Shown here one piece after another: positions 1 through 11,802 of a stretch of 64,000 nucleotides of DNA. A program made the position numbers and the translations under genes. The notes under the pieces are model-generated. The model made no database searches and was not told where the DNA came from. It worked only from the letters and a program-made list of their open reading frames with translations. The stretch is from Lanius collurio. Lineage: Eukaryota > Chordata > Aves > Passeriformes > Laniidae. The stretch is from positions 3,512,165 to 3,576,164 of the forward strand of contig JACBWW010000050.1 of assembly GCA_020086605.1 (NCBI GenBank). Direction: 5' to 3'. The first letter of the stretch is position 1; every line of letters begins with the position of its first letter.

Positions 1-3000
1 ATAATGAAATGGCCTCCAAAATAAAAAAAGCCCCCCCCACAGCACATGCACAGTTTGTGTTTGTGAGGATAAAGAGAGGCAGAGACACTGGTGTTTGGTG
101 TCACATTCATTACTTCATTAACTTTGATGTGTGATGAGCTAGGCTCAAATTCCGCATTCATGCGTTATCTGAAATCAATACAGAAGCCCCAGCCTGACTG
201 AAAGTACATCATAAACCTACCTCACATCTGTCTGCAAAGGAAAACAGCAGAAACTGCAAAAACCTGGGCAAAAATGAAGTTTTCTTAGCTCCTCATCTCC
301 AGATGAGGTAAGTCCAGAATGGATAAGTCATAGGTTCACAACAAATAGCAAAATCCAAAAATTTAGTGGTGGGCTTAGGAGACTGTCCTTGTCCCTGCTG
401 CCATGCTCAGACATCTGTGCTGCTGAGGGGAACCCAAGGAGCACTATGGCAGGAAGAGGAGGGGTGGCTGCAGAGGGTCCCAGGAGGCATGGAGAGGGTC
501 TGAGTTCACACCCAGGACACGCTGGGAGAGCCGTGGCCAAGCTGCCTCCCTTCCCCCTGAAACAGCACATCCAGCCAACATCTATCTGAAAGAAACCCCC
601 AAAGCAGCATTTTTCTTAAAAAAAAAACTTCTAAGACTCAGAGGGATTTTTCTTTGCTTACTTTTGGAAAGCTAAATATACACATTCTGAAGTTTTGAAA
701 CAAAGACAACTCCCAAGCTCCCAATGCTGGCTGCTGCCTGCTATAACACCAGAGGAAAAGTTTCATAAGCTGCTAACTCCCATTCTACTTCCAATTTCCC
801 AACAATCATGTGGGTTTTTTTTCATGCACCTCCCAACAATTTAAATTTCTTCTGTTGCATTATCAAGCAAAGCATGAACCTGGGAGAAACAGAAAGCCAG
901 CACTGAGCTGAATCCTTTTGTATTAAACAAGGACATTTGTATTTCACTTTCAGGTAGTTTTCTCTCTTTTTTTTTTTTTGTTACTTCTGCTGGCCCAAAT
1001 TTCTCTTTTCAAATGCTGTGCAAGTTGTGAAGCAAGACATGCAGAGAACCATTAACTTATTTTAATCAAGCATATTTCATTCTAAACCAGTCAAGATATC
1101 TCCCAAATACACACTCCCCAAACTAGAGCAGCTTGCTGTTATTTAGGAAGAAACTTAGCCAGAGCAATCTGCTTTGTAGAAGGTCTTTCTTGGAAGAAAA
1201 AAGGCAAGGAGGTCTCAAAATGATCAGCCCAGAAACTAGAAAGAAAGAATCATGAGTGCCTGATTAACACAAGGATTCTTGGCTGGTGATGCCAAGCCTC
1301 TGCCAGCGTGGGTAGCGAGGAGGGACCCAACTTCTCCTCCTCTTACTGCAGTTAATTTATGTTTTATCTGCAGATGACAGGTAAAAGGAACTTTTCTTTG
1401 GTTTTTTTTATTGGATCAGACTTTATTTATTTATTGGATCAATCTTTCTTCCCAGTTGCTTACCTTCCCTCCAGTATCTCTGGTTATTATAAATACGTGG
1501 GAGAAACAATGCTCTGCCTCATCTGCAGCTCCTCAGGCTGCCCCGGGTTATACCTCTCTGCTTAACTTAATATTCACTTCAGACATACAACAGTAAAACT
1601 AAAAAAGCCAGTACTGCACCAAACAGCTCACTTCTCTCTGGATAAGCATTTTAGAAGTGATTCTGACATACAATACCATAAGAGACATTCTTATTTAAAG
1701 CAGCACTTCCCTCACAGAATTCAAAACACCTCGTGCGAGGGTGAGCTCCCGTCAGCTGCACAACCCCAAATTTAACAGTGCCATTTCTGTCAAAGAGGCA
1801 CTCATTACATTACTAAACATAACTTTCCTGTCATACTGGCTTTCTTTTCCTTAGAAAAGACTGATTATTATAATCCTGTGTGTAACCTATATAAAACAAT
1901 TACATCTCCTAATTACATATCACGGAGTTTCAATTCAGACACAAGATTGCCTTCAAAGAAGCAACCATTTTCACTCTGTGCACATACCTAGCTCATCAAG
2001 CATTACCTACAATTAGAGCAGACCACCACCAAAAGAAATTTAAATAGGTTAAAAGGATACTGATCTGTGTTGCTGTTAAAAAAGCAGTCTAAGCAGTTGT
2101 TTTTGCAAGCCTTTATTCTTGCTTTATTAACATGCAACACAACTGGCATTAAGCTGGTCATAAGTTAGTGGATTTCAAAACGCTTTGGGGTTTTGGAACT
2201 GACAACAGAAGGGCAGAGAGCACACAAATCCTTCAGAATGGACACCCAAAGCCAAGCAGTAACTCTATTAATGCACAGACGTACATAAAGTAAAGCTTTT
2301 GCAGAGAAAACCACCTATGCATAAATGCTCCTACTTCCATTTCACCCAGAGGTTAAATTATCTGATCAAAATCTTGTGCTGGAAAGGAAAAAATCAGTTC
2401 ATATTTTTTTCCACTTCATTTAGACTCTGTAAAAACATTAAATCCTGTCATTAAAATTGCTTAATTAGGAGTGCTAGAGCAAAGGGTTGATGCAGCTCAT
2501 GAATTGTGACTGCTGAATGGTGGTGGCCTGGCAGGACTTGCCATCGATATTAGCACTGAAGAATGAGGAAAAGCAAAAAGAAAAACACAATATTGTGAGG
2601 TTGTTTTAACTGAAGCAGTGTCACTTGTTAGAAGGAACGAGGCTATAAAACCAAATTCAAACAGCAGTGACAGCAGACCACCACCCTAGGGGGGGAATTC
2701 TGCAGCTGCATGGAAGAGGCTGCTTCAGAGGCAGTGCCTTCAGCCCAATGCCAACGGCATTTCAAAGCCTACCTCCTCATTGCTGCCCTGAAACCAGAGC
2801 CCTCCTTTAGCAGTGAGTGTTGGGGGACACAGCTCTACCCCTGCAGTTCCTTTCTTCAGTGACCCCCTTCATCTGCTCTGCAGCACACTGAGTACTGCCC
2901 GACTGAGAGCAGCTACTCAGACCTCATCTCACCAGCCCTCTGTGCCAGCCAGGGACTTCAGCAGATGGCACTTCACACAGAAAAAAGCCAGCATGAGCCT

Positions 3001-3272
3001 AGCAGTGGAAAGTAAAGCAAAGGCTGCTCATGCAGGAGATGCTCTGACTCAGAGGAAACCAGCTTCAGTCAGAGTTTGAGATCAGGCAATATTGGCTCAG
3101 TACCCAGAGAAGCTGCCAGGAGCCTGCTGTGACCTACTGCTTTCGGGGGGCTCTGCTCCAGGACACCACACATAATATACAGCGGGTCCAGAGGAGGCCA
3201 CAAAGCTGATTAGAGGGGTGGAACACCTCTCCTGTGAGCACAGGTGTGGTTGTTCAGCCTGGGGAAAGCTCT

Positions 3273-3298
3273 GTCGCCCTGATTTTTAGAAATCTTTT
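3273..3298 (+). repeat. Left terminal inverted repeat (26 bp)
   Basis: Perfect reverse complement of 3498-3523, starting GTCGCCCTG. A weaker match with the right end continues inwards for another dozen bases around CCTTCTGA. Confidence 0.9.
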
Positions 3299-3497
3299 AG
3301 CCTTCTGATGTTTTCATTCTAGTTGCAAACTTTCCCACACACTTTCTGTAAACACTCAGTTGTTTTGCATTCCTTCGTAGAGGTGGAGGAAGTTGATGGG
3401 TTGGTAACTTGTCCAGTGTCATTGGAGAGGTGGCCCTTTCACCCTCCAATCCACTGTCACTTTTGTAAAACTATAAGTAGTGGAGTCAGAAGGAATG

Positions 3498-3523
3498 AAA
3501 AGATTTCTAAAAATCAGGGCGAC
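3498..3523 (-). repeat. Right terminal inverted repeat (26 bp)
   Basis: Perfect reverse complement of 3273-3298, ending CAGGGCGAC. It is followed at once by AAAGCTCC, the likely target-site duplicate of AAAGCTCT at 3265-3272. Confidence 0.9.
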
Positions 3524-4187
3524 AAAGCTCCAGGAAGACTTTACTGCAGCCTTCCAGCATTCCAAAGGAACCTCTAAGAAAGATGGGGACAAACTCTTTA
3601 GTAGGGTCTGTTGCAACAGGACAAGGGCAAACGGTTTTAGATTGAAAGAGGCTCAGTTTAGAACAGATATAATGAAGTTTTTTTTACAATGAGGGTGGTG
3701 AGGCACTGGCACAGATTGTTCAGAGATGTGGTGGAGGCCCTGGGAGTGTTCAAGGCCAGGTTGGATGGGACTTGGAGCAACCTGCTCTCATGGAAGGTGT
3801 TGGTTTTTACTGATGGTCTCTAAATGTGCCTTCCAACCTAAACTACTCCATGATACTGTGATTGTAAGACCCCTCCCAAAATACTAGGAATGAGCCTTCC
3901 TGCCCAAAGGCTAAGAGTTGTAGGAGGGCAGAGGGAGCACAGCTGCCACCTCTAATTCCCACAGCAGCTGAAATGCCAAAGGCACATTGCTAAGATAAGG
4001 TGTGGTAAGAGAGAAGCTTACACTTCATGATAAATAGCTCTCCAGGCATCATCTGAAACCCCCCCAAACCTTACAACAGCCTAACCAATTATTTAATCAG
4101 TGGCTTTAGAGTCCAACGGGGTACATATCAGAGTCCAGACCAGGAGGACCTAACAGCAGCACTGCTGAGACTGGGTGGAAAGGGAAT

Positions 4188-4213
4188 ACTTGCTTTTAAT
4201 TCTAAAAGCAAGT
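4188..4213. repeat. Perfect 11-bp hairpin, 4-nt loop
   Basis: ACTTGCTTTTA, loop ATTC, then TAAAAGCAAGT. It is short and AT-rich and no function is implied. It could be chance or the core of an old palindromic repeat. Confidence 0.6.
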
Positions 4214-7200
4214 GCTCTCTGAATATGAACCTGCTCTTTTTTTCCTCTCCACTGCAGTATAAGTAACACAAATAATTCTCTTTGCAGTTGTGCTGTTTGG
4301 GACATAGATTATATAAGGGCCCCATGACACATACTGCTGCACCTTGCAACATGATGATTCAGTAGGAAGCTGAGGATGGAGCTGGGAATGAAGTCCAGGT
4401 TCCATGTGAATTCCTGACTTCGGTTCATCCATCATAAAACTGATACTTGAATAAAGAATTGATGGTTACTAAAGCAGCTGAGTGCCCACAGGAGAAAAAC
4501 ATCCACTTAGAAGTTTAACAACAGCTACAGAGAGACTGCTGTGCATCCCCAGCTCACTCTGTGTAACACAGCAATATGATTTGCAATTGCATTGGGATGC
4601 TCTTATTTTTTAAAGCTTAGGAAACAGCAAGAGCCTGCTCAGACCTCTGCTTGCACCAGCAATGATCTGCAATCCATTATCTCTACAGCTGCACCACTGG
4701 GATCACCTACTGGAACTGTAATGTCAACAGCACTCAGTTCTGTCAGCCACTGTGTCATTCACCCAGTCTAGGAAAGGGGACTCCTGTAAGAAGGACCTCA
4801 CTTCCATCTGAGGTCTATTCTTCTTGACATCAGAAGATATGCACTGGTGAGCAAATATAAGCTGTAAAAGTCTGAAGGAATAAACCCTGTCTTCACTCAG
4901 GAAAAGGTGAACTTTCATTTTCCTTCACTTCAAGACAATTTTGACTCTGTGGCCATTTTCTGTGATTATGCAAGAAAAAAAAAAAGTGCCTCACCTTGCA
5001 AAAGGAGAGAAACTGAGTTTGCAAATGTAAAGTTAAAACCAACAAAGAAGAAAAACCCAAGCCACCTACATTTCTTAAAGAAGCTGTTCTTAAAATAGAA
5101 GCTAGGATGATATCAGAGCACTGCAGTACCACAGGGGACCTGAACTTCCAGAGATGAACACAAGAGCCAGACCCAGCCCCTGTGTCCTCAGTGGTGGCAC
5201 GGGCAGCTGCTCTGCATCTCAGAAAGGAAGAGCTAGCACAGCTACTGACGTGCCAGCCACGGCTGCTGTGCCACCCTGAGCCCTGAAACAGCAACATAAA
5301 TGCCGCAATAAAAGTTTTTGCCCCCAAACACCCTGGAAGGAGGAGCACAGTGGACTCTCCTGGATCCCTTCACCCCCTGTGGCAGTGGCACGGTCATGTC
5401 CTCACTGGGAGGAAACTCAGAGGGTAAACCCTGCAGCCAGGAAGGAAAGAACATTTACCAGTATTTTTCTTCTTCTGCAGAACTCTCAAAATTAAACACT
5501 TCCTCATAAAGCTGGTTATTTGCATAATCCCATTATCAAGATGCTCTTTCCCATGGATCGAGGTGTCAACAGACTGAGATTTCAATGTAATGCACAAACT
5601 GTTAAGAAGAGTATGATTTTTTTTCCCCCACAAAGTTCTCCACGTTTTGACTCCAAGGTTTTTGACAGGGAAGAAAATATTGTTAGTCACCTGAGTATTT
5701 TTTAATTAATTCTCCTTAGCCACAGAAAAAATAGAGCCCAAACTAGAACATTTGAAGAGATATGGAGATGAAAGGATATGAGCATGTTCAATACAAAGGA
5801 TCATACATACTTACCTTGTGCCATTTTTATCTGCAAGTAGAAATTATTCTGCATAAGGAATTAGTTTTCAAGCAGCACATAAACCAGTTTATACAGTGTG
5901 TGTTGGCACACATAACTAATATGCTAAAATCTGGGGTGGGGGGAAAATGAAGCATGTAGATGTATCTTCTGATGTTCTGGGTTCCATTTGCTTTTAAATT
6001 TTAAATTTTCAAATGAGTAAGGGAGCAGTAGACATGAAAAAGGTAGATGGAAGAGAAATCAAATGCATTTACTACCTAAGCAAAGCGTAAAATAAAAGTC
6101 AAAGAAAACTCTGTGTTTAAAACATTGCCAATGGCCAGAGAGCAGAGGGCATGTCAGGAGGAGTGGGAAGCCATCACAGACAGCTGTGAGCCTTGCAGCA
6201 GGCAGGCTGTGGAGATTAGACAGCTTTCACAGGAGGGAGAAAAATCTTTGAAGGTTTTCAGGTGGGGGAGAAAAAAACCAGTAGAATAAACGCAATCAAA
6301 GCCACATCTTGTGTTTTGCAGAAGCTGATCGTTCTCAGCCTTCCACAAACTGCTGTGCATTTCAAGCACAAGAATGAGGATGAAAACCTCTGTGTTTCCA
6401 TGTTTCCAGCACGAAGCAGTGGTGTGGGACTGCACTGCAGGATAACCTGCAAGGATCCAAGCTTGGGAGATGCTGCACACAAATGCCACAGGCCAGTCCT
6501 GGTCTAGGGAAGAAAGGATGAGGCAGAAAACAGCAGATGCCCTTCCAGAAAACACCTCATGCTGTGACCTGTGGCACAGCTGGTATCAGAGGCAGGCATG
6601 GGACAACTGGGGTCTGATCACTCCAGGCAGGCATTTATCTCCTAAACTTTAGGTTTCCACCTAGGTATTTCCTGACACCTGAACAGGTAAGTTGAGGATG
6701 CTGTAAAAATAGAACACCACAGAGTTGAAGCTGGAAGTCAAAATTCTTACCAATTTTGAGACTTTCCAATTTCAGCAGCAAAGAGAAACAACAAAGTATC
6801 AAGTGCTACTTTTCCTCCCAAAATCCCATTGGAATTTGTACTTGAAGCTCCAAGAGATATAGTTACAGCTGATACAAGTTACTTAAGAATGACACTGCAT
6901 TAGCATTTGGTTACTTGGGAATGACAAAGGAGGTTTCATTTTTAATGTTCATAAGTCACCCAAATTAATTAGCGCTTTAAAGTGGCAGTGAATCATTTCC
7001 TGAAATAATTTGTATTGGCTAAATTAATTCCTGTGAAGGGAGCCAATTTGCAGATTGTAAATTACAAGAGCCCCTGCCTGGCTCCTGTGTACACTGTGTA
7101 CCATTTATAAGGCTACTGGGAAACAAAGGATGGCTACTTTTCATCAGTGAACAAGACTGCAGCCCTATTAAGTGACTAACTTACAGTGCTACAATTATAG

Positions 7201-9001
7201 GTTTCTATTTAAAGAATCCAAACCAGACATCATTAAGAAACAATGCTGAATGTTCAGAAGAAAGGAAAAATAAACAGAAGAAAAGCTTGCTTTCTGAAAA
7301 GATGTACCAAAAACCCATTTGAAGGGAATGTTTCATCCTCTTAGATTAACAAACAGAAGTTCAGACACGCAGGGCTAATTATGAAGATTCTTCCATCACA
7401 GGGCAATGCTCAAAGCCAACCTGAAGCATGGAGTCCCAGAGCTGCCTGCTCTCACCCATGGTTAGATGAGGGCTTTGAGGAGACTCCCTCCCCCTCTCCC
7501 CCCATAAATTTAAACTACTTTTTTTGAGGAGTGATGAAGTGAGAAAACACATACATGGATTTCTACTCAGCTGGAGGAGATGCTTTCCTACCACTGGCAG
7601 CCTTCCTCCCAGGAGACCTCTGCACCCACCCAGTACATCCCACCAGCCACCTGCTCTTCAGTTAGATTGCAGCACTCTTCTTAATGGATTTCCCATCTTT
7701 ACTCCTCCAAAAAGAAAAAAAATGTACATAAAGCTTTACCTAAGCTAATTTGCATGGCTTTCTCCTGTTCTTATCTGCATCTCCTCAGTGGTATCAAAGG
7801 CTCGACATTTCTGCTTGTGAAATCCTTCCCCAGTAACCTGCTTATCAGCAGTAATGAATACTTGTGCAAACAGGTACAAAATTAAATGGCTTCTTTACAG
7901 TGATTATGATAGATTGAGCCATGCTTAATCTACATAATCAAATTGCTTCTGTGTTCAGCTGTAATACCTTTTTGCTGTCCTGGGAGCAGGTTCAGCCTTG
8001 GTCTCTCTTTCAACAGCTTCTTTCTGAGAAACACTAACTGTGCCTGGGAAATGGCTACTTGAGGTGCAATCATTTAACACAGCATGTATGAGGCACATAA
8101 ACTCTGTGAGAGGGCACAGCAGGTCCAAACAACAAGTGTCCCCTTTAGGGAAGGGGAAAACATCCTGTAGGACACACAAGGGAAAGCAAAGCATGACCCA
8201 ATCTCCTCCAGCTGTGTTCCACAAAGCTGCAGTGACCTTTCCAAGACAAATGACATCTCCACCCACTTAAATGCATTGAGCTGCTACCACTACTGGAATT
8301 TCCTTTCCCTATGCAAGAACATCCCTGTATTTAAGAACAACCTCTGTTTACATGCTACTAAAATAGAAGACTGCTGTTTTCAGTCTCAAGACTGGATTCT
8401 TGATTCAAATCAAGCTGGTTAAAATGGACAGCATGGGTATATTATAAAACCCTTGACTTGGGAAATTAAAGGAATTGGTCCAGGGAACATTCTGAAAAGC
8501 ATCTCCATGTCTTAAGTCATGTTTATCAAGTCTCTTAGGCCAAAAGTACTCTGAAGCCTTCTCTTCTTTTAAATATTGATCAACTTTTTGCATAAAACAA
8601 GAAGGGAGAAATGGTTTTCCCCACAAACAGTAAGTAGGTGCTATTTAGAAAATATCCAACAGCCTATTTACCTTTGTCCAAAACACAGCACTGCAAGAAT
8701 CAGAGGTTTGCTTCATAGTCAGCCTGGTGGGAGGCTTTTTGTTTGCCTGTTTTTTTCCAAAGAGTCTAACAGAACAATTAACCTACAAGCTAGTACTTAC
8801 TTCTAAACACTTTTATGAATTGAAAATTGAGTAAACCTGGTGCAAAATGCTAATTAAGCACTTAGGGAGAATAATTTCTCTTCCTTGTTATGGCTTTGAT
8901 ATAGGTAAAAGGGAGCTGCTGGACCTTTGAGTTGGAAAGGTGACAGCTCCAGAAGAAAGGTCTCTGCATCTTTGTAAGTAAAGAAAAAGCAATGCAGAAG
9001 G

Positions 9002-9017
9002 AAAAAAAAAAAAAAAA
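9002..9017 (+). repeat. A16 homopolymer run
   Basis: Sixteen A in a row within intron. It could be the tail of an old minus-to-plus retroposed piece, but no body is recognisable beside it. Confidence 0.8.
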
Positions 9018-11641
9018 GATGGGTTCTGGCAAGGACTGCTGGCACAGCTTGACTTAGACTCAGGGGGAAGTAAAAGACTGAATTATATAAAAATAGATTT
9101 AAGAAAGAATCAATGACATTTCATCTGAAAGTTTTAGTTAAGTTTTAATTAGGATCTGAGATTTTGTGCTTAAGTGCATGAAGTGAAGCAGTACATGTGC
9201 TCATGCCTCCCAAGATAACTGACAGATCTGAAACTCACTCCTCTCATCTCAAAAGGTCAATTAAAGAACAATCCTTGAGAACAGCACTGTATGGAAACAG
9301 AGAGTCTGCTGCACTGGGGAGCCCTGGGGAAAGGCAGTGCTGGCATCTCCCACCCCCAGGAACAGACTGAGGATGCTGCCTGGTGACCACAGCACAGAGA
9401 TGAGTGAGATGCTTTGCACCAGCCCAGCAAGAAATGGAGAGCAGTGTGCCCACAGCACTCTGGAACTTGCTCACTGTGCTGCCTGGGGATCTGGGGCAGG
9501 TTTCCCAGCCCATGCCTGGAGCTGCTTGCACACACACAGTCCTTCAGCAGAGAGGTGGGATCACAGCCAGCGGTGAGAGGTACCTGTGGCAATTCTTATA
9601 ATTAGGAAACTAAGGCAGAGTGACTCAACCCAGGATTAAAATTGTAATTAAGCTGGAAACAGGCTGTGGGTTCCCCAAATCCTGCAGATGCTGACAGCAC
9701 AAGGCACAGGCCTTCTCTCATTCAGCCAAGCATCAGGAAAAAAAATATGTCAGCTTTTAGGGAGGCCTGTATATGTGAAGCTTATTTGAAAAAAAAATCG
9801 TGACAACTTGAAGAAACATTATCAAAATGGAGAACAGGAGAGTTTCATCATTTGAGTAAGACTTTGTGGACATAACTGACCTTTGGCTGCGCAGTAACTT
9901 AATTTCCTAAGAACATGAGCAAAGTCTCAATTAGGTCAGAGAGGATCGCTGCAGCAGCAGAAGGGAAGAGGAATGTGCAGCTGGATCAGGGAAAAGGAAT
10001 GGTGCAAGGCAACACTGAGGCCTCCTGGCAGAAGCAAGCAAAGCTTGCTTGGTGTGTACCACAGGCAGAGGCAAAAACCACTTGCAGGCAGCTTTTTGCT
10101 GCTCCCTTTAAAAGCTAGAGCCAGGTACAGGGGCTGCCACAGGAGAAACAGGCTCATTTAGAAGCAGCCCAGGGAAAAGCAGATGAATGCTAGAGAAAAA
10201 AAAAAGACCAGAACAGCATGGATTCTGAATGCTGCTTAATGGAGTGAAGCCTGAACACTATTTGGTGAGATCTTGACGGGCCTGATTTAACTATTACATT
10301 TTTGTATAATACTTTTCATCCTGATTATGAAGAATTGCTTGTCAGCCCTTGGTGACTGCTTAGAACTTTCTCAGCCACTTAAGCAGAAGATCTATCAGAG
10401 CACATTTATCAGAAAAAAGACTGCTAAGGAGTGGATGGCAACAGACATTGCCCCAGGGTGAGACATCTCTGTTAGTGCCTGTAGAAGCAGTGGGCAAGAC
10501 AATCCAAACACTAAAGTGAAGGCAGTTCAAGGAAGGGCATTTCTGGACACACAGGTTCCCACAGCATGTTTTTCATCCAGAAGAAAGACAAATTTCCAGA
10601 CTTTACAACAGCCACTCTTCACCTGAGACACGTGTATACCAAGCCTCCTAAATCCCCAGCCAGAAAGAAGCTGGTGATCCTACATCACTGACCTCATGCT
10701 CCCTGTTCAAACCACAACAGCCCATTTCTTACTTTTAAACACAAAGGGCAGTCCCAGACACGTGGGTTTATTTTTATTTTGACTCAGAAGTGTCCATCCA
10801 AAGTGAGTTTGTGGCAGTGACAACTGAATCCCAGTAGCTGGGGCAGTGTCTGCACATGCAGACAAAGCAGACTGGTAGATATTTCCCTTCCAAAGCGCTG
10901 TCTTTGTGAAAGCAACATCTCAGGACAGCACTTAGCCAACATTTCACTTCAGCTACTTGGAAGACTGCATTTATGATCAACTCCTTTTTTGCCCCCTCCC
11001 AACAGGTCCATTAAGTATCTGATGTGCAAACCTTGTACATACAAGAGTTACTTGCTCCATTTTGTTTATGCAGGCTTTTCAAGAGCACTCTGAATTCAAA
11101 AGCAGCGTTTTGTTCTCCAGAGCAGCCCTGTTCTGAAAGGCTCACAAAAGCTGCCTCAGGTCTGCCTGCCACATTAGTGCACATGGCAGGGATGTGAATT
11201 CAGTGTCACTAGAACAGTCACTGAGGTGACTGCAGCCTGCACTCACCTCCTTTTGGTGTCTACTCGTGTGAACACGAAGGCTGTGTTCCAATGAGCAAAC
11301 CCAGACAGACACAGGAATGCTGAGATAAGGCTCCACAACGATCATTAAAGCAACAACAACCCCACCAATGCACAAAAACCATCAAGTGCCAGAAAAACAA
11401 AGCTGCTTTTGGGATTTCAGATGCTGTATAGAGGAATTCAAACACCCAGGTGGAAGTCACAGCAGTCTCTTCTCCCCCAGCATTTCACTTACCCTGCAAA
11501 TCATCAGGGTTCTCACAACAACCTGCAAGTACCCTTAATTTTCCCATGACCAGGAGAATACCAAGTGCAGTCAAACCCTCAGCAAGGCCATTTTGGGAGA
11601 AAGCAGGAGGCATTCCTCGTGCATGTGAGCAGAAAGCTTAC

Positions 11642-11802
11642 CCCATCTGGAAGTGCCCTCCAGCACACAGCGCTCACAAACTCATTTGTGTCATCTTCTT
11701 TCCGGTCCTTGTCCAGGACACTTTTGACTGTATCAAACTTGAATGTCAGCAGTGTCTTTGAGAGGCCCTTATAGTACAAGTAAAGGGAATTATTTTCACT
11801 TC
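11642..11802 (-). CDS. COP1: COP1 exon, WD40 blades 6-7 (161 bp)
   Basis: The reverse complement encodes (G)[18 protein letters not shown], then [19 protein letters not shown] and [16 protein letters not shown], human about 658-711. The acceptor is TTTATTTCTAG|G and the donor is GGG|GTAAGC, phase 1 to phase 0. The acidic and basic insert DKDRKEDD is the loop between the last two blades. This is the last coding exon I can find. The protein still needs about 20 residues (human ends VLELV) to close blade 7, and these must come from an exon further left. As I remember the human protein, this segment matches it residue for residue. Confidence 0.97.

Larger units (their letters stand above)
3273..3523. 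mobile_element. 251-bp terminal-inverted-repeat element (MITE-like) inside CR1
   Basis: The segment starts GTCGCCCTG and ends CAGGGCGAC. Its outer 26 bp on each side (3273-3298 and 3498-3523) are perfect reverse complements, and a weaker match continues inwards through CCTTCTGA. The flanks are AAAGCTCT on the left and AAAGCTCC on the right, an 8-bp direct repeat with one mismatch. Read alternatively, the element has 27-bp termini starting TGTCGCCC and a perfect 6-bp duplication AAGCTC. Removing the segment restores continuous CR1 text. It has no coding capacity. This fits a non-autonomous cut-and-paste transposon; an 8-bp duplication would favour hAT. Family identity is not known to me. Confidence 0.8.
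3180..3864 (+). mobile_element. CR1 LINE 3' fragment, split by a nested insertion
   Basis: Typical avian CR1 3' wording is readable. On the left are GGTGGAACACCTCTCCTGTGA and TTGTTCAGCCTGGGGAAAGCT. After an interruption the text continues with GCTCCAGGAAGACTT, then AGAAAGATGGGGACAAAC, CAATGAGGGTGGTGAGGCAC and TTCAAGGCCAGGTTGGATGG. It ends in a TGATACTGTGATTG tail, the CR1 3' end. The copy is 5'-truncated, as CR1 usually is, and diverged. Its text breaks at 3272 and resumes at 3524, where a separate 251-bp element sits. The left edge is approximate. Confidence 0.9.
1..11641 (-). other. COP1: COP1 intron downstream of the 11642 exon; last exon not seen
   Basis: After donor GTAAGC at 11641 I found no match, on the minus strand, to the expected short final exon (ESNVLIAANSQG through VLELV and a stop), nor an obvious 3' UTR. 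The stretch is taken as intron running off the window. It holds a CR1 copy with a nested inverted-repeat insertion (about 3180-3864), a perfect small hairpin at 4188-4213, an A16 run at 9002-9017, and an AT-rich conserved-looking stretch at about 6955-7085. The open frames inside (for example 4893-5348 minus and 9244-9592) have no recognisable protein character. Confidence 0.7.

Noticed and set aside
4893..5348. 151-codon open frame on the minus strand, the longest in the window
   Set aside because: The translation has no recognisable domain, is Ser/Leu-rich with a homopolymeric Phe run, and there is no splice or promoter context. It sits in COP1 intron and is best seen as chance.
9244..9605. 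Cluster of overlapping open frames on both strands
   Set aside because: A locally GC-richer patch with few stop codons. Several frames are open at once, as expected by composition, and none resembles a protein.
9861..9900. Text with some likeness to the expected antisense of the final COP1 exon (TTTGGCTGCGCAG)
   Set aside because: Read in every minus-strand frame, it does not give the AANSQG segment and no stop follows in the right place.
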